Position numbers and translations under genes: made by a program. Below are positions 1-11,021 of a stretch of DNA of 64,000 nt, in pieces (position 1 is the first letter of the stretch; every line of letters begins with the position of its first letter). This DNA is from Telmatactis stephensoni (lineage: Eukaryota > Cnidaria > Anthozoa > Actiniaria > Isophelliidae): positions 1-64,000 of the forward strand of contig JALIZF010001510.1 of the NCBI GenBank assembly GCA_029948255.1, in the 5' to 3' direction. Below the pieces are notes generated by a model. The model saw nothing but the letters and a program-made list of their open reading frames with translations, searched no databases and was not told where the DNA came from.

Positions 1-2096
1 TGACATTTTATAAAAGCGAATCTTTGCGTCCCATAAGGACTTTCGTCTCTGGTTTTAAATCGGTTATATTAAAGCCGGAGTCTATTTCAATCAGCAAATA
101 TATCACTGCATGCTTTAGTTTCGTTCATATGATCCTGACTTCGATATGTATATAGCTATTTCGTTTAACGTTGTCGCTGGAAAAAGCCTAAAGGGCTAAA
201 GCCTTTCAAATATTTTTTGTGTACTAACAAATTTCTCTGTAGGCTATCTGAGAAATTAAGGAATATGTGTCCAAGTAGAGTTTGCAAGCATACAGTGAGT
301 ATTTTATTGTAATGATGTCACGATAAATTTTTTCATAATTCCGCTATCAAAGCATTAGGCTTTTTTCAGCGACAATGTTAATTAAATTAGTAATATGTTG
401 ATGGATAGCAAACGCTAAACATCGAGTGGTGAGTCAACTTGGCTTGCACGAAAGCTCGGTAAATTAAAAATTTACAAACGTGGATGAAGCTTATTCATTA
501 CTATTCAACTTGGCTTGTTGTTTAAGAAGATGCAACTTTATGATGTAGTTCTGCAATATGCCATGTTATCGTAGCAGATGATAAGGCTGCTCAAGTTAAG
601 GCTTACTATTGTGGAAAGTATCATTCGCTTTCGTTCTATGAACTAGACGCATGATTGCGTGAACCCAGGCACTCTCAGGCAAAGATGCTGATGAATACTG
701 TAAGTGTTGGAATCGCTGTAAGTGTCGGGATCTCTGTGTACTTCAATGTTGATGAATGGCTTGTAATCACTAAAGAAATGCACAACTGTGTGTTCCTGAG
801 CTTTCAGACAGTTATATATCACATTTAGCTCAGAAATTTCAGTTATTGTATTTATCTTTTAGCTGCTAGGGAGAGATTGTCGAGATTTACATCTTTTCCC
901 TTACAAATTTGACAAATTTTAATCAGTTAGTTTTATAATCATTGCGAACACTGAGCTGTTTGCGATAACCGCTGTGTCTTAGATGCCCGACAGTCGGACA
1001 CAACCTTCAAAAGACTTTGTAAATAGTTTCAAATCGTTTGTTTAAGTAGATAATCATTTGTTGTGAATCCCGGCAAAGGTCATTATTGTTTAACATAATA
1101 ATAAAAACAAAAATTCGCTTATTATCGGTAGGTTCACTCATACATTGCTTTGATTTAGCATGATTCTCGATGAAAGGTTCACTCATAAATGTTCGCTCAT
1201 AAATTGATAACTCGTACACTTCGCGGACATCCGACCCGTTCCGAAAAAGTTCGCCATCTTTTAGTGTGGGCCTATCACGAACGCTGTGTGCATATTCTGT
1301 ATGTGCTTTGAGCGTATTATCGATAGTATTTGTCCTTGCTTTCAGTCGCTGAAGCTTCGCTTTCTCCGCCATTACCAGATAACACACTATTGCGCTAGAT
1401 AAGTTCGCGCATGCGTGTTAAGGACATGACTGCGATTTTCGACTGAACGCAAAGCTGGATTTTTCAGTCCAGGCCGCCTACGGAGAGTGCCTGGTTAATA
1501 ACAAGTCTTGGCCCCTTCACTTTTGGGCTGGCCCCCGAACGAAACCATCACTGTCTTGTGCAAAAACTCACAAAAATTTTGGCAAACATTTCTTTAAAAG
1601 CGCGTAAGATAGTAAAACGTTCGAATTAGTGTATAGTGACAACAATATTTTCATTGCTGAAAGACCCGTAACTTGAACTTGAGCTCGTTAATATGACGTC
1701 TTCGAAGCTTTGTCTGTCATTGAAAAGACACCACGGGATACCTGCATAATAATAGGCTTTACAGCTTGAAAAGTGCTATGGATATGCATTGCCATTTCAA
1801 AGAAATAAGGTAAATTATAGAGACAGCTTGATATTATTTACACACACCATTTTGTCCCGCCAGTCATATCATCACAACTGGATATGAACCGGACTGGCGT
1901 AGCCAAAGATGCAATGTCTGCGGAGAGAAATCGTCTGAGGTAAGTGCCTCGCGTGGCAGTTTCCTCACGCAGTTTCTCAACGTGTGCGGCGGGCTTTAAG
2001 TGCGCACAGTTGTCCTCAACTCGAATAAAATAAGCTTGCATTACCTCTTGGACAACACCAAATACACAAAAACAAATTCAAAAGACACTCATTTAC
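1..2096. other. No recognised gene; one short minus-strand ORF
   Basis: I see no gene I can name here. A minus-strand reading frame at 1007-1387 (126 codons) has a possible internal start giving MAEKAKLQRLKART at its N-terminus. This lysine/arginine-rich start resembles the opening of retrotransposon gag proteins, but nothing downstream confirms it. The terminal exon of EXOSC9 may also lie in this stretch (for example near 2040-2080), but I could not pick one with confidence. Confidence 0.3.
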
Positions 2097-5000
2097 CTTG
2101 TTTTTATACCAGAAAGTTTATCGGCAGTCAGTACAACAACGTCTTCTTCTTCGCTGTTGTCATCAATAGGAATGGGTGAGGGTACTTATTAAAGAAAAAG
2201 AAAAAAACATCGTTAATTTGAAGTATGGGAGGACAGGAGAAGGATCGAAATGAGAGGGGAAAAAGACCAGGAATCACGAAATGCGAGGAAAGGTCTGACA
2301 TGAACAACTGTGCAATGACGGTATGCTAATTATCAACTATGTAGGGTCTCCTCAAAAAAATTGTTTTATTGCGTGCGATCTGATTGGTTACGAACTGTGT
2401 GTTATTAAAGTACAACTGCACGGATGGCGTATCAAAATATTACGAGCACTCTGATTGGTTGATATGCCGATGTCACTCATGTGAATGGATCTCTAGAATC
2501 GGTCACTTATTGTTAGTACTGCTTATTGAATAGAGCCTTACTTCTTGTATTTTGCTTTTCAGACTGAGAATCCTCTAAAGTTTTTTGTTCCATTTCTTCA
2601 TCGGATTCAATTTGAATAGTTTCCTTTTCCAGTTCTTCCCAGGTATTATGTCCTCCATGACCAATTTGTGCAGTGCCAGGACCCTACACAAACAATACTT
2701 ATTTAGATCAACCACAGGAAGACCATAAACAAACACACAGCAAAGACACCAGCAAAAGAGTTAATGGTGATACTCACTTTGAGCTCTGCGTGCCAGGCAC
2801 TATTTAATGTGTAAATTATTTAAGGAAATGGGACTGAAATTATGTGTGCACAAAAATGTGGCTATTTTGGTGACAAGGTATGATGATGATGATGGCGGTG
2901 GTGGTGGTGGTGATGGTGGCAGTGTAGTGGTGGTGATAATTACAAATATATTGATGATGTAGTTACAATTACATGAATTATTTCATAATTCTACAATAAT
3001 GTTGTTTCTGTTGACACAAGTTAGCTTGCATAGCAAGCATTTCTTTGAAGGAGAACGTTGGTTTGGGATACCTGCGTTAGTTCAAACACAGGTATCCCAA
3101 ACTAACTTCCACCTTAAAGAAACATTTTTACAGCACTTGATACTAATCTCGCGATCTTATTGGTTGATTAGAGTGTGTCAATAAGAGGACAGACACACTG
3201 CTGACGCGTTTCAGCGCGCGCATTCGTTCTAGCTGTTGCCCTAGCTGTCGCTGCGCTCGTGATTCCACTTGAGTTTTGAACATTTTATGACGTCAAGAGT
3301 GTGTCAATAAGAGGACAGACAACTCAAAACCATCTTCAATTTGTTAATTGCTACACTAACAGTAATGCTTTATAAATTTTCAAAAAGGATACCCTTTTTC
3401 TGGAGGCGAAGGAACATTATTATTGCTAAGTTCTGAAACAAAATGAACAGGGTTTTTGGATCAATGTTCTTCCTTAGTTCAATGCACATCCATTTCAACC
3501 AAATAACAGATGACATGATCTCTCTTACCAGAGCCAGTCTTGACAGCTTCTGTGATATCCATTTCTGTTGTTTCAGCAACTGTTGTTGTTATCTTCTTTG
3601 CAGACTCAAAAACGCCAACCTTTCCAGTTACTCTGAAAAAGTTTGAATTGTTTCAGAAATGAGTGATGGGTGTCACTCAACTTATATATACATTGATTTT
3701 CCTGATGACTGAGAAAAATTTAAAGACTTGTTCCAAGTAAAGCTCAAACCAGGACCATAGCAGTGAGTGACATTCTTCTTTTACTGAACCACTATGCAAC
3801 CCTGATCCCCCATTCACAAAGCGCACATGTACATAACTACGAATACTTGTAAATCGAAAATCATGGCTGGATGTTCAAATGATTTACATCTACTTTCTTC
3901 ATGTTGAAATGCCAGAACACTTTTTGCAATATTTTTGTTTGTGTAAATCTGTTTGTTACATACAACTTTATGACTAGTTGTAAGTTATGCATGCTTTGTG
4001 TAACGGGGGTCAGGTCAGCCAAAAGACAGTTAGTCATCAATTTTTAAATGAAGTGGCAAAATACACCAGCAAATATCACTAAAGAAATGACATATACCTT
4101 TGCCTTTCATCTTCTGCTAAAGCATCTTTAATGATCTCGATAATTTCTGTGACTTTAACTACAGCAATCTTTGAACAACGAACAATCTGCAACATCAATA
4201 AATAAATACTTTAGATGACTTCATGCATAAATAGAAAACAAAGAGAACACCAGAAACACAAAAATACTTTGAAATTCACCTTTTAAAAAAATTTGGTGCA
4301 TAATCTTACCTTTTCTACACACCATCTACAAGTTTTTAGTGCAAATCTAAATGCCTATCCTTATCCCTACACATGCAAATTTATCCATAACTTCTGATGA
4401 TTCAATGGTTTTACCTCTCACCATTGGTAACTAAATCTGTAACTAAACCTAACTAAACCTCACATTACAAAATAGAAATGAAACTACAGCTGGCTATAAT
4501 ACTTTGTCAACCACCTACTTCAAATCTTATTGAAACCCCTGTAATTAAAGCCTTATATGATACCTGATCAATCTCAAGAGAAACACCTCCACCCATGACG
4601 GCACCACAAATCTCCCTGTGTATATTCATCGCCATCATCATGTGACCATCCATTACAGCTTCTTCTTTGTCAGTTGGGTCAACTAACAGCAACTCTCTAG
4701 GAAAACACATTGACAAAATGAAAACCTAGTAATTTGCCGGGGGGGGGGGGGGGGAGGGTACTACCACCCCAACTTGGGTAAGGGTGTGCCGCCAGGACCT
4801 CAAAACCCTGACCCTATCCCAGACCTCAAATTTCGATTTTTCATACCCTACCCCAGACTAAACCTAAGAATTGTACACCCTATCCCAGACTAAACCCCAA
4901 CATGTATACCCTATCTCATTCTTCATTATTTTATGATTGAAATCAATATTTACTAACTTTTGAATAGAATTTACATTGTTTCTGTGTCGAGAGAAAGCGT

Positions 5001-8000
5001 AGCTTATTCCAGACTAAAACTGACCAAAACCTACCCCTATCCCAGACTAAAACGACCAAATTGTAACCCTATCCCAGACAAAAACCATACCCTATCCCAG
5101 ACAAAATGTCAAAAAAGGATACCCTACCCCAGACCTAAAAGCCGAAAAACCATACCAAGATCAGAGATGAATACCACTGTGAAGTCTTAGACAAACTCTT
5201 AAAGACTCCAATCACAACACAATACATTATGGTTTATTAAGGCTAGTGGGGGTACAAAAAATTGTGTCTCTCTTATGCAGACAGACTAAACAGTTAAGAA
5301 CTTTTTCCAGATGTGATGCAGGCTACAGTATGTAAGAACTGATGATACAGACACTATTGCCCTATCTAACTACCTACCCATCATCAAAGAATGCAAAGGT
5401 AACACACACAGGCATATGCAGGACACTCAATGGAATAGGATCTCTATCTTGGTCTGAATGCTAAATGTATTAGAAGAGAAAGTAAGACTAAATACGACTA
5501 CACTATGAAATATATTCCCTGCATGTGCAATATGTCACATTCCTTGGAAGATAAAATATATTTGGGGTAGCAAGATCACCATTCCTTGTAGCACAAATAC
5601 TAGCTGAATTGTGGAGGGTGCAGCTCAACATGATAAAGTCAAAGGTATACAAGGGCACTTTCATTACAAAGACAGTCATACAGTTACATGTACATATACA
5701 CACACATATGTAGCAGCCGCAATCCAACCCATGTCTGATCACAAAAGAACAGCTTAGATTGAAACTAGTTATTGGCAAGACTATATGCAATTTATTTATC
5801 ATGTGCATATGAGAAAAGACAAGCATTACTTAACTAATAAGTAGCATGCATTACTGAATCTGCAAATAAAACATATAAGTCCATGATGTGTTTCAATGTT
5901 TTGATTGGATTCTAAAGACATCAACATTGACTGATGAAAATGCTGAGGCACATATAGAGCAACATAGAGTGGCACATCGCCAAATTTTCCACAACTGTTA
6001 TAATCCAAAATCTGATCTATGCATAAGTTCTTACCACTGTTACTTCCTCTCCAATAACTGATACATCTGGTCGCCTGGAAAGAAAAACACCAGCATTTAA
6101 CTACAATATAAATTTACAGAAACTAAATGTATTATAACCAAAAAGAATTATAAAAAACAATAATATAGCTACCTAAAATGTGCCAAAGCTGTAATAGCAG
6201 CAATACTTGCACAGTCAAGAATATTACCACCATGGTCAAAAACTTGGACGTCAACACGCACAGACCACACCTACAAAGATACAGCCATCTACTTAGAGAC
6301 CTGGAAAATTTCATGGGTTACCTGTGCTTTTATTGGCTATAGGAAGCCCTTGCACACCAAGAAATGATAAATCCATATTAACTGTACATGAGAGAAAGCT
6401 ATAATTTACCTTCTCTCCGGCTACGATACACAAAGATTCCATATCTACAGCTCTAGATTCCACAAAAAATCTTTCCATGAATCTATTTAGTTCAACACCA
6501 TATTCTGTCATCCTATTTTTAAAATGTCATCAAATGAAAATGAAATGAGTAAAATTTGAGAAATGAATGGGAATTGTATTTCCCAGTGAGATAAAGGAGT
6601 AATGAAAAGGGCAAATAAATTATATTATTTATTTATTTTTCTTGGTAAACATTGTAAAAATATCACACTTTTCATAAATATTATTGTAAAAGCTATTTCA
6701 TATATTGACATTACCTTCCTGTCTCGAAAGCAGGTGATGCCATAGGAGATAATTCAATATTGATATGTATTTGACCCTCTGTTGGTCTATTCGGTTTAGG
6801 CTTTGTAATCTCACATGAAACTTGAGCTAAAACTCTAAAATACCATAATGAATTGAAGTCAGCTTAATGTAAATTCTACTTAGCATACACCTCTATTAAG
6901 CAGATACCATCAAGATCCCAAAGATATCCCCTTAATATAGGTACCACTGTAATTGTGTAAACATAACTACACTTTTCATTTTACTGTACAGCCTGGTTCA
7001 CATCTGGTTGCTAGGATGGCTAGATCGCTATGATCTCTGAAATGTTGTCTTCAGCAAATTTATCATAGTGATCATATGTGAACCACACTCCACATTTCAC
7101 ACTTGCTGAAGTAGAACAAACTCTATCTCAGTGATCTATCTCAGTGATTGCTATGATCATTGGTACAACAGTACAATGGTATGATGGTTGGTTTGAAGGA
7201 TGGTACAAATACAACTGCTGAACACAGCATCTCTATGTGACCACATTTGACTCTAGCAATTCCACAATCCATTGTCATCCATGCTAATTCTAGTTGTTTG
7301 ATATATTTTCCATGCAATAACTACAGCAGAATCCCAATTTCTCAAACCTCTAAGGGAAATGAAAATTCCTTTGAGAGATCGTGAGGTTTGAAAAATCAGG
7401 GGTAAAACTACAGTGAAACCAATCCAAGTGGAAACAACAATTGGATTGAGTTATGGGGAAGTTCAAGAAATTGAGGGTGAAAGAAATCAGGATCCTACTG
7501 TAATGACCATATTGTAAACTTTATATACTAGGTATATAATTCTCCATCTATATGAATTCTTTCAGTTTCAGTTTATTAGTACCAATTCCAGTAAAAATTA
7601 ACTAATCCAGGCACAGGTCTTCATTCCCTTGTGCAAATATAATAACAAGTGATCAAATAATGATAATTTTGGGTTTTTTGTAATCATTTACTGACCTTGT
7701 CCTTCCAAGTTCTACTTCACAATGACCTCTCTCTACACCAAATGCTAATTTTATTTTTCTATAGTCATAGGTCTCTCTGCCATCAAGACGCTATAAAGAA
7801 CACCAATAAATAAGTCTTAATCAATGCCTTCATCTCACCATACTATACATAAATGTGAATCAACCTACGGATGGGCTTCCTGTGGTCACAAATATTTACA
7901 TGAAATCTCAAACTCGTAAATAACTTTTTACACAACAAACTTCAATATTTATTGATGTCCTTATTAATATATATTAAATTGGTACAGATTCCTTGAAATT

Positions 8001-8230
8001 CGTACTATAATAAGTCAAACAAGGATGCTGAATTAGATGTCTGACAAAGGTGATTAGAATGGCGCCAAAATACAAAAATAATCACACTGATACGATAACA
8101 ATCTCGTCAATGTCCTTGTCAAGGTAAGGTAAAAGAAAATTAAATAATCTCTTCTTACTTTTCTAGATCGTATGCATTGTAGAATGAAATCTTTTTCACA
8201 GTTTGCCAAAGTCACGTTGCTTGCCTTCAT
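2097..8230 (-). CDS. EXOSC9: Exosome complex component RRP45 (EXOSC9)
   Basis: This is a structural (RNase PH-fold) subunit of the RNA exosome ring, acting in 3'-5' RNA processing and decay in nucleus and cytoplasm. Exons with matching splice sites and phases are 8159-8230, 7696-7790, 6715-6834, 6410-6512, 6173-6270, 6035-6074, 5378-5460, 4564-4696, 4098-4186, 3529-3632, 2542-2683 and 2097-2184. Diagnostic peptides include RLDGRETYDYRKIKLAFG, TEGQIHINIELSPMASPAFE, SLCIVAGEK, RRPDVSVIGEEVTV and LLLVDPTDKEEAVMDG, all close to animal EXOSC9. The acidic C-terminal tail (TAQIG, then DDNSEEED) is also present. The phases of exons 3529-3632 and 2542-2683 do not join, so a small exon of length 3n+2 is missing between them. 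The last coding exon was not found. The start codon at 8230 gives MKASNVTLANCEKDF, aligned with the human N-terminus. Introns carry several repeats. Confidence 0.93.
2881..2940. repeat. GATGGT/GGTGGT trinucleotide-like tract
   Basis: This short simple repeat of GAT, GGT and GGC triplets lies between two late exons of EXOSC9. It is intronic and shows no coding sign. Confidence 0.6.
3036..3112. repeat. Short hairpin (inverted repeat)
   Basis: GGTTTGGGATACCTG on the left is matched by CAGGTATCCCAAAC on the right, with a loop of about 14 bases, inside an EXOSC9 intron. It looks like a small hairpin-type repeat and no function is visible. Confidence 0.5.
3131..3345. repeat. Dispersed repeat also found at 19.2 and 27.5 kb
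   Basis: The stretch from CACTTGATACTAATCTCGC to GACAACTCAAAACCATCTTC recurs at 19190-19340 and 27460-27605. All copies share the segments TTGGTTGATTAGAGTGTGTC and TTATGACGTCAAGAGTGTGT. This copy is longer by an extra middle segment. It is a dispersed noncoding element inside an EXOSC9 intron. Confidence 0.7.
4738..5165. repeat. Degenerate CCCTATCCCAGAC tandem repeat after a G-run
   Basis: A run of about 17 G residues is followed by about ten degenerate copies of ACCCTATCCCAGACTAAA at irregular spacing. It lies within the EXOSC9 intron between the exons at 4564-4696 and 5378-5460. The small ORF read through it (4960-5190) is a repeat artefact. Confidence 0.75.
7318..7506. mobile_element. MITE-like hairpin element in EXOSC9 intron
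   Basis: The left end CAGCAGAATCCCAATTTCT is matched in reverse by the right end around AGAAATCAGGATCCTACTG. Terminal inverted repeats of about 20 bp enclose about 150 bp of noncoding sequence. It lies in the intron between the exons at 6715-6834 and 7696-7790. Confidence 0.55.
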
Positions 8231-8356
8231 TATTCTTATCAACGGTGGAAGTGGACTGGGAAGGAGTCGACCCAGTTCCCTCGCTGGGGTGAAGCCTTGG
8301 AAAGGAAAAGTTGACAGGGAGAAGAAAAATTCAAATGATTTCTACAAAAAGGGGAA
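8231..8356. promoter_or_regulatory. Shared intergenic region, EXOSC9/PRORP divergent pair
   Basis: Only about 126 bp separate the start codons of two divergently transcribed genes, so both core promoters or 5' leaders must overlap here. A short inverted repeat, ACTGGG(N10)CCCAGT at 8255-8276, sits near the middle. No TATA box is evident. The bidirectional promoter is inferred from gene order, not from a recognised binding site. Confidence 0.5.
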
Positions 8357-10015
8357 ATGCGAAGAAAGTTTCTCTTGTGTGGGGTGGCTCTATATGCACG
8401 TCTAGTTTGTGGCAACATATCAAGAAGTCAGCACAATTTCAATGTTTCTTTTAAATGTCTGCAAAAATTTATTCCACGTGCATACCAATTAAGATCTCGG
8501 CATCTGACATCGAGCACAGTCAGTTCTGATGGCAGTAATTTAACAACTGAAAGATTCAGTGACAAATTAAGTAATGCTATAAAGCGAACAGACGTCAAGG
8601 AAGTGCTGGAGCTATTTAGGATAGCCAAAATAGAGGGAAATACTCCATCAGCCAAGTTGTATAGTCAAGCAATACATTTGTTATTTTCAAACAGTGAGCA
8701 CAAACAATTGGATAATCTTTATAGAGAAATGTGTAATTATGGTTATCACATAGGAGAGGGTGTCAGGATGACTGTAATAAGGTCATATGTCTCTAGGAGA
8801 ATGTGGAATGAAGCGGTGGGTCTTCTGAATGACATGGAAACAGAAGGCCTCATGAGACATACAAGAACATTCAATCCAGTTATAAAGGGTCTCGCAGAGG
8901 TTGGTCATGCATATGAAGCATTTGAACTTTTTGATAGGAAGCTAAAAATATCACATTGCATTGCTAGTGGACATGAGAATATCATTCAGGACACTGAAAT
9001 GTTTGTTGCAATGATAAAATCATGTACGATTGACAGCTCATCAAAGACACGTCCCATTGGAGTAGAGCCTTTTGAGGATTTTGGACAACTTTCACCCAGT
9101 ACCTCAAGAATTTCTTTTCTAAATGAAAATTACAAGATACCCCATGAGACAAATTACAGGCATTCACTAGTTTTTAGACTTTTTGAATTATTTTATCAAT
9201 TTGGACTTAAATTCCCACCAGATATTCTTGAAGCCTTAAAAGAGTGGTCAACATTTGATGAAAGCCATTTATGGAAATGGAGAGTCTGTAACATAAGCAA
9301 AATTGGCAAATGTAGCTCATGTGGGGTTAGTCTTTGTGAGGATCTATCAGATAACTACTTCAAAGACTTGGAGAAAGAACTTTTTGATTTACTTTCTGGT
9401 CAAAGTGGTAAACTGAAGCTAACCCATGAAGAAATACAAGAAATTAAGTATGTGCATGACCTTTGCAGGGAAAAGGGACCTTTTGATGTGATAATTGATG
9501 CTCAAAACATTGGTCTTGAGGGAAGGAGAAAAGGAATATCTTCCTCACATTCAACTGACAATTATCAAAAAAAGTTAGTTACAGTGGTACAACATTTTTC
9601 AAAAAAGAAGAAAAATCTTTTTCTTCCTTTGCATGGTAAAGCCATAAGAAATGATATTACTAAAGAAGTGCTAATGTTCTTGAGAAATCACTGTCATGTA
9701 CATGTCTTAGAAACACCTATTAATGAAGATTTCCTGTTATTATATGCTGCAGCACTAAGTGGAATGGATTGTAATAAGACATGCATTGTTAGCAATGATA
9801 ATTGGAGAGATCACTGTTCTTTGCTGTCACTAAAAAATCACTGGAAGTTACTCAAATGGGCTCGACTCAATCACATCTCATTTACACTAAACCACAAAAA
9901 CAGGTTAAAATTCCACAAAAATTCATTTGATCCTATAATTCACAGATCAGATAGTGGCTGGCATTTTCCTTTGAGTGATGGTAGATGGCAGTGTGTTAAA
10001 TTACAGAAGAAATAA
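8357..10015 (+). CDS. PRORP: Mitochondrial protein-only RNase P catalytic subunit (PRORP/MRPP3)
   Basis: This is the metallonuclease that removes 5' leaders from mitochondrial pre-tRNAs. The 552-residue product begins with a basic, hydrophobic leader (MRRKFLLCGVALYARL) that fits a mitochondrial presequence. Residues of about 75-200 form PPR-like helical repeats (AVGLLNDMETEGLMRHTRTF). C319 and C322 (KCSSCG) pair with H536 and C546 near the C-terminus (WHFP, RWQC) as the structural zinc site. The NYN nuclease domain shows FDVIIDAQN (D381), an E457-D458 pair (NEDFLLLYAA) and SNDNWRDH (residues 479-486, D481 and D485). Length and motif order match animal PRORP. The family's usual acidic pair here is Asp-Asp, so E457 is a conservative change. 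The frame has no intron from start to stop, unlike the multi-exon mammalian gene. Confidence 0.95.
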   Translation: MRRKFLLCGVALYARLVCGNISRSQHNFNVSFKCLQKFIPRAYQLRSRHLTSSTVSSDGSNLTTERFSDKLSNAIKRTDVKEVLELFRIAKIEGNTPSAKLYSQAIHLLFSNSEHKQLDNLYREMCNYGYHIGEGVRMTVIRSYVSRRMWNEAVGLLNDMETEGLMRHTRTFNPVIKGLAEVGHAYEAFELFDRKLKISHCIASGHENIIQDTEMFVAMIKSCTIDSSSKTRPIGVEPFEDFGQLSPSTSRISFLNENYKIPHETNYRHSLVFRLFELFYQFGLKFPPDILEALKEWSTFDESHLWKWRVCNISKIGKCSSCGVSLCEDLSDNYFKDLEKELFDLLSGQSGKLKLTHEEIQEIKYVHDLCREKGPFDVIIDAQNIGLEGRRKGISSSHSTDNYQKKLVTVVQHFSKKKKNLFLPLHGKAIRNDITKEVLMFLRNHCHVHVLETPINEDFLLLYAAALSGMDCNKTCIVSNDNWRDHCSLLSLKNHWKLLKWARLNHISFTLNHKNRLKFHKNSFDPIIHRSDSGWHFPLSDGRWQCVKLQKK

Positions 10016-10748
10016 ATTATGAATTCACAAAGGCAGTTATAATACATGATAAAGAGAATTCTATTTCTTATGACATACCATTTGCATAATTATGCACTCC
10101 ACCAGACAAAATTAAAGTGGGTGATAAGCTATTGTGAAGCCAACAAAAGTATTGAAAACGGAGGTGGATTCTTGGTAGGCTATCGACCAAATACCAGTTG
10201 AGATTTAGTCTGATGGGATGTATAATTACACAAATTGTGGTTGAGGGTTGTTGGGGGGGGGGGTGTACGGGGTACATTATTTGGGGAAGCTTGATAGGGC
10301 TTATAAGATTGTTGCAAGTCTACATTGGAGTTATTTAAATTACCCCTATTATCAATTGGGGGGGTCATTAAATTTTGCATGAAGCACCTACTATAATGTG
10401 TTTTGAACCTGACTATTTTTCAATTTCCAAATCCATTGCATCTTTATAAATCACATTGTATACAGGTAAGAACAAACACCAGATGTACATTGTACTATGT
10501 ATATTATGTACATAATTCCATTTGCAAAATTTTCGAACGTTTGTATAAAACGGACTTGATCAAGTGTTCTAGAATTAGAAGTGCGAAAAATTGCGTGAGA
10601 ATGTTCAATTATTTTATGTTCATTCAATCAGCCAAGTCCACGAGTGCACTGTTCTAGCTATCGCTCTAGTTGTTTTCTTTGATCACACAAAAATTGGATT
10701 CCAATCAACTGTAGAATTCTCCAGAGCTTTCTAATCATTCTAGGCAGT
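10016..10748. other. Convergent intergenic spacer, PRORP to SLC35A4-MP-like gene
   Basis: No gene is seen. The stretch contains a G-run at about 10253-10263, a second G-run near 10360, and AT-rich sequence that could serve as the 3' ends of the two converging genes. Overlapping minus-strand ORFs at 10068-10380 are low-complexity shadows. Confidence 0.5.
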
Positions 10749-10985
10749 CTAACGTTTCCCCTTGTTCATAGATTCTTTTAAACTTTCTGTCCATTCTTTG
10801 ATTTTCGATTCTACATTTGGTATGTCCGCATAGTTCTGTTGAATGTATATCCCTGAAATTGTACCAACAAGTAGACCTGCTATCAATTTCTTGTTTAAAT
10901 GCGAAAAAACAACTCCAGCTACGAATCCTTTCAACATTGGTAAGTCCAAAGGGTTTTTCTTCTTCTTCGAGCTGTCTTCCGCCAT
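10749..10985 (-). CDS. SLC35A4-MP-like mitochondrial inner-membrane microprotein
   Basis: This 78-residue protein starts at the ATG at 10985 (ATCATGG context, MAEDSSKKKK). An upstream in-frame ATG at 11021 would add 12 residues. The core LPMLKGFVAGVVFSHL, LLVGTISGIYIQQNYADIPN and VESKIKEW follows the vertebrate SLC35A4 upstream-ORF microprotein, whose core reads SPFLKGFLAGYV, VGTCTGIYAAQAYAVPNVE. Residues 20-48 form two glycine-containing hydrophobic stretches separated by HLNKK, consistent with one long or two short membrane segments, followed by an amphipathic basic tail. The vertebrate protein is a mitochondrial inner-membrane microprotein. No SLC35A4 transporter frame follows on the same strand, so this looks like a stand-alone gene. 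Homology is recognised by eye and was not searched. Confidence 0.72.
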   Translation of the reverse strand: MAEDSSKKKKNPLDLPMLKGFVAGVVFSHLNKKLIAGLLVGTISGIYIQQNYADIPNVESKIKEWTESLKESMNKGKR

Positions 10986-11021
10986 GATGAAATTTGTTCT
11001 AGTCCCAGTCTCTTCGCGCAA

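Noticed and set aside
8172..8405. Plus-strand ORF overlapping EXOSC9 exon 1 and the start of PRORP
   Set aside because: It is antisense to a real exon, out of frame with PRORP and without similarity; at most an upstream ORF.
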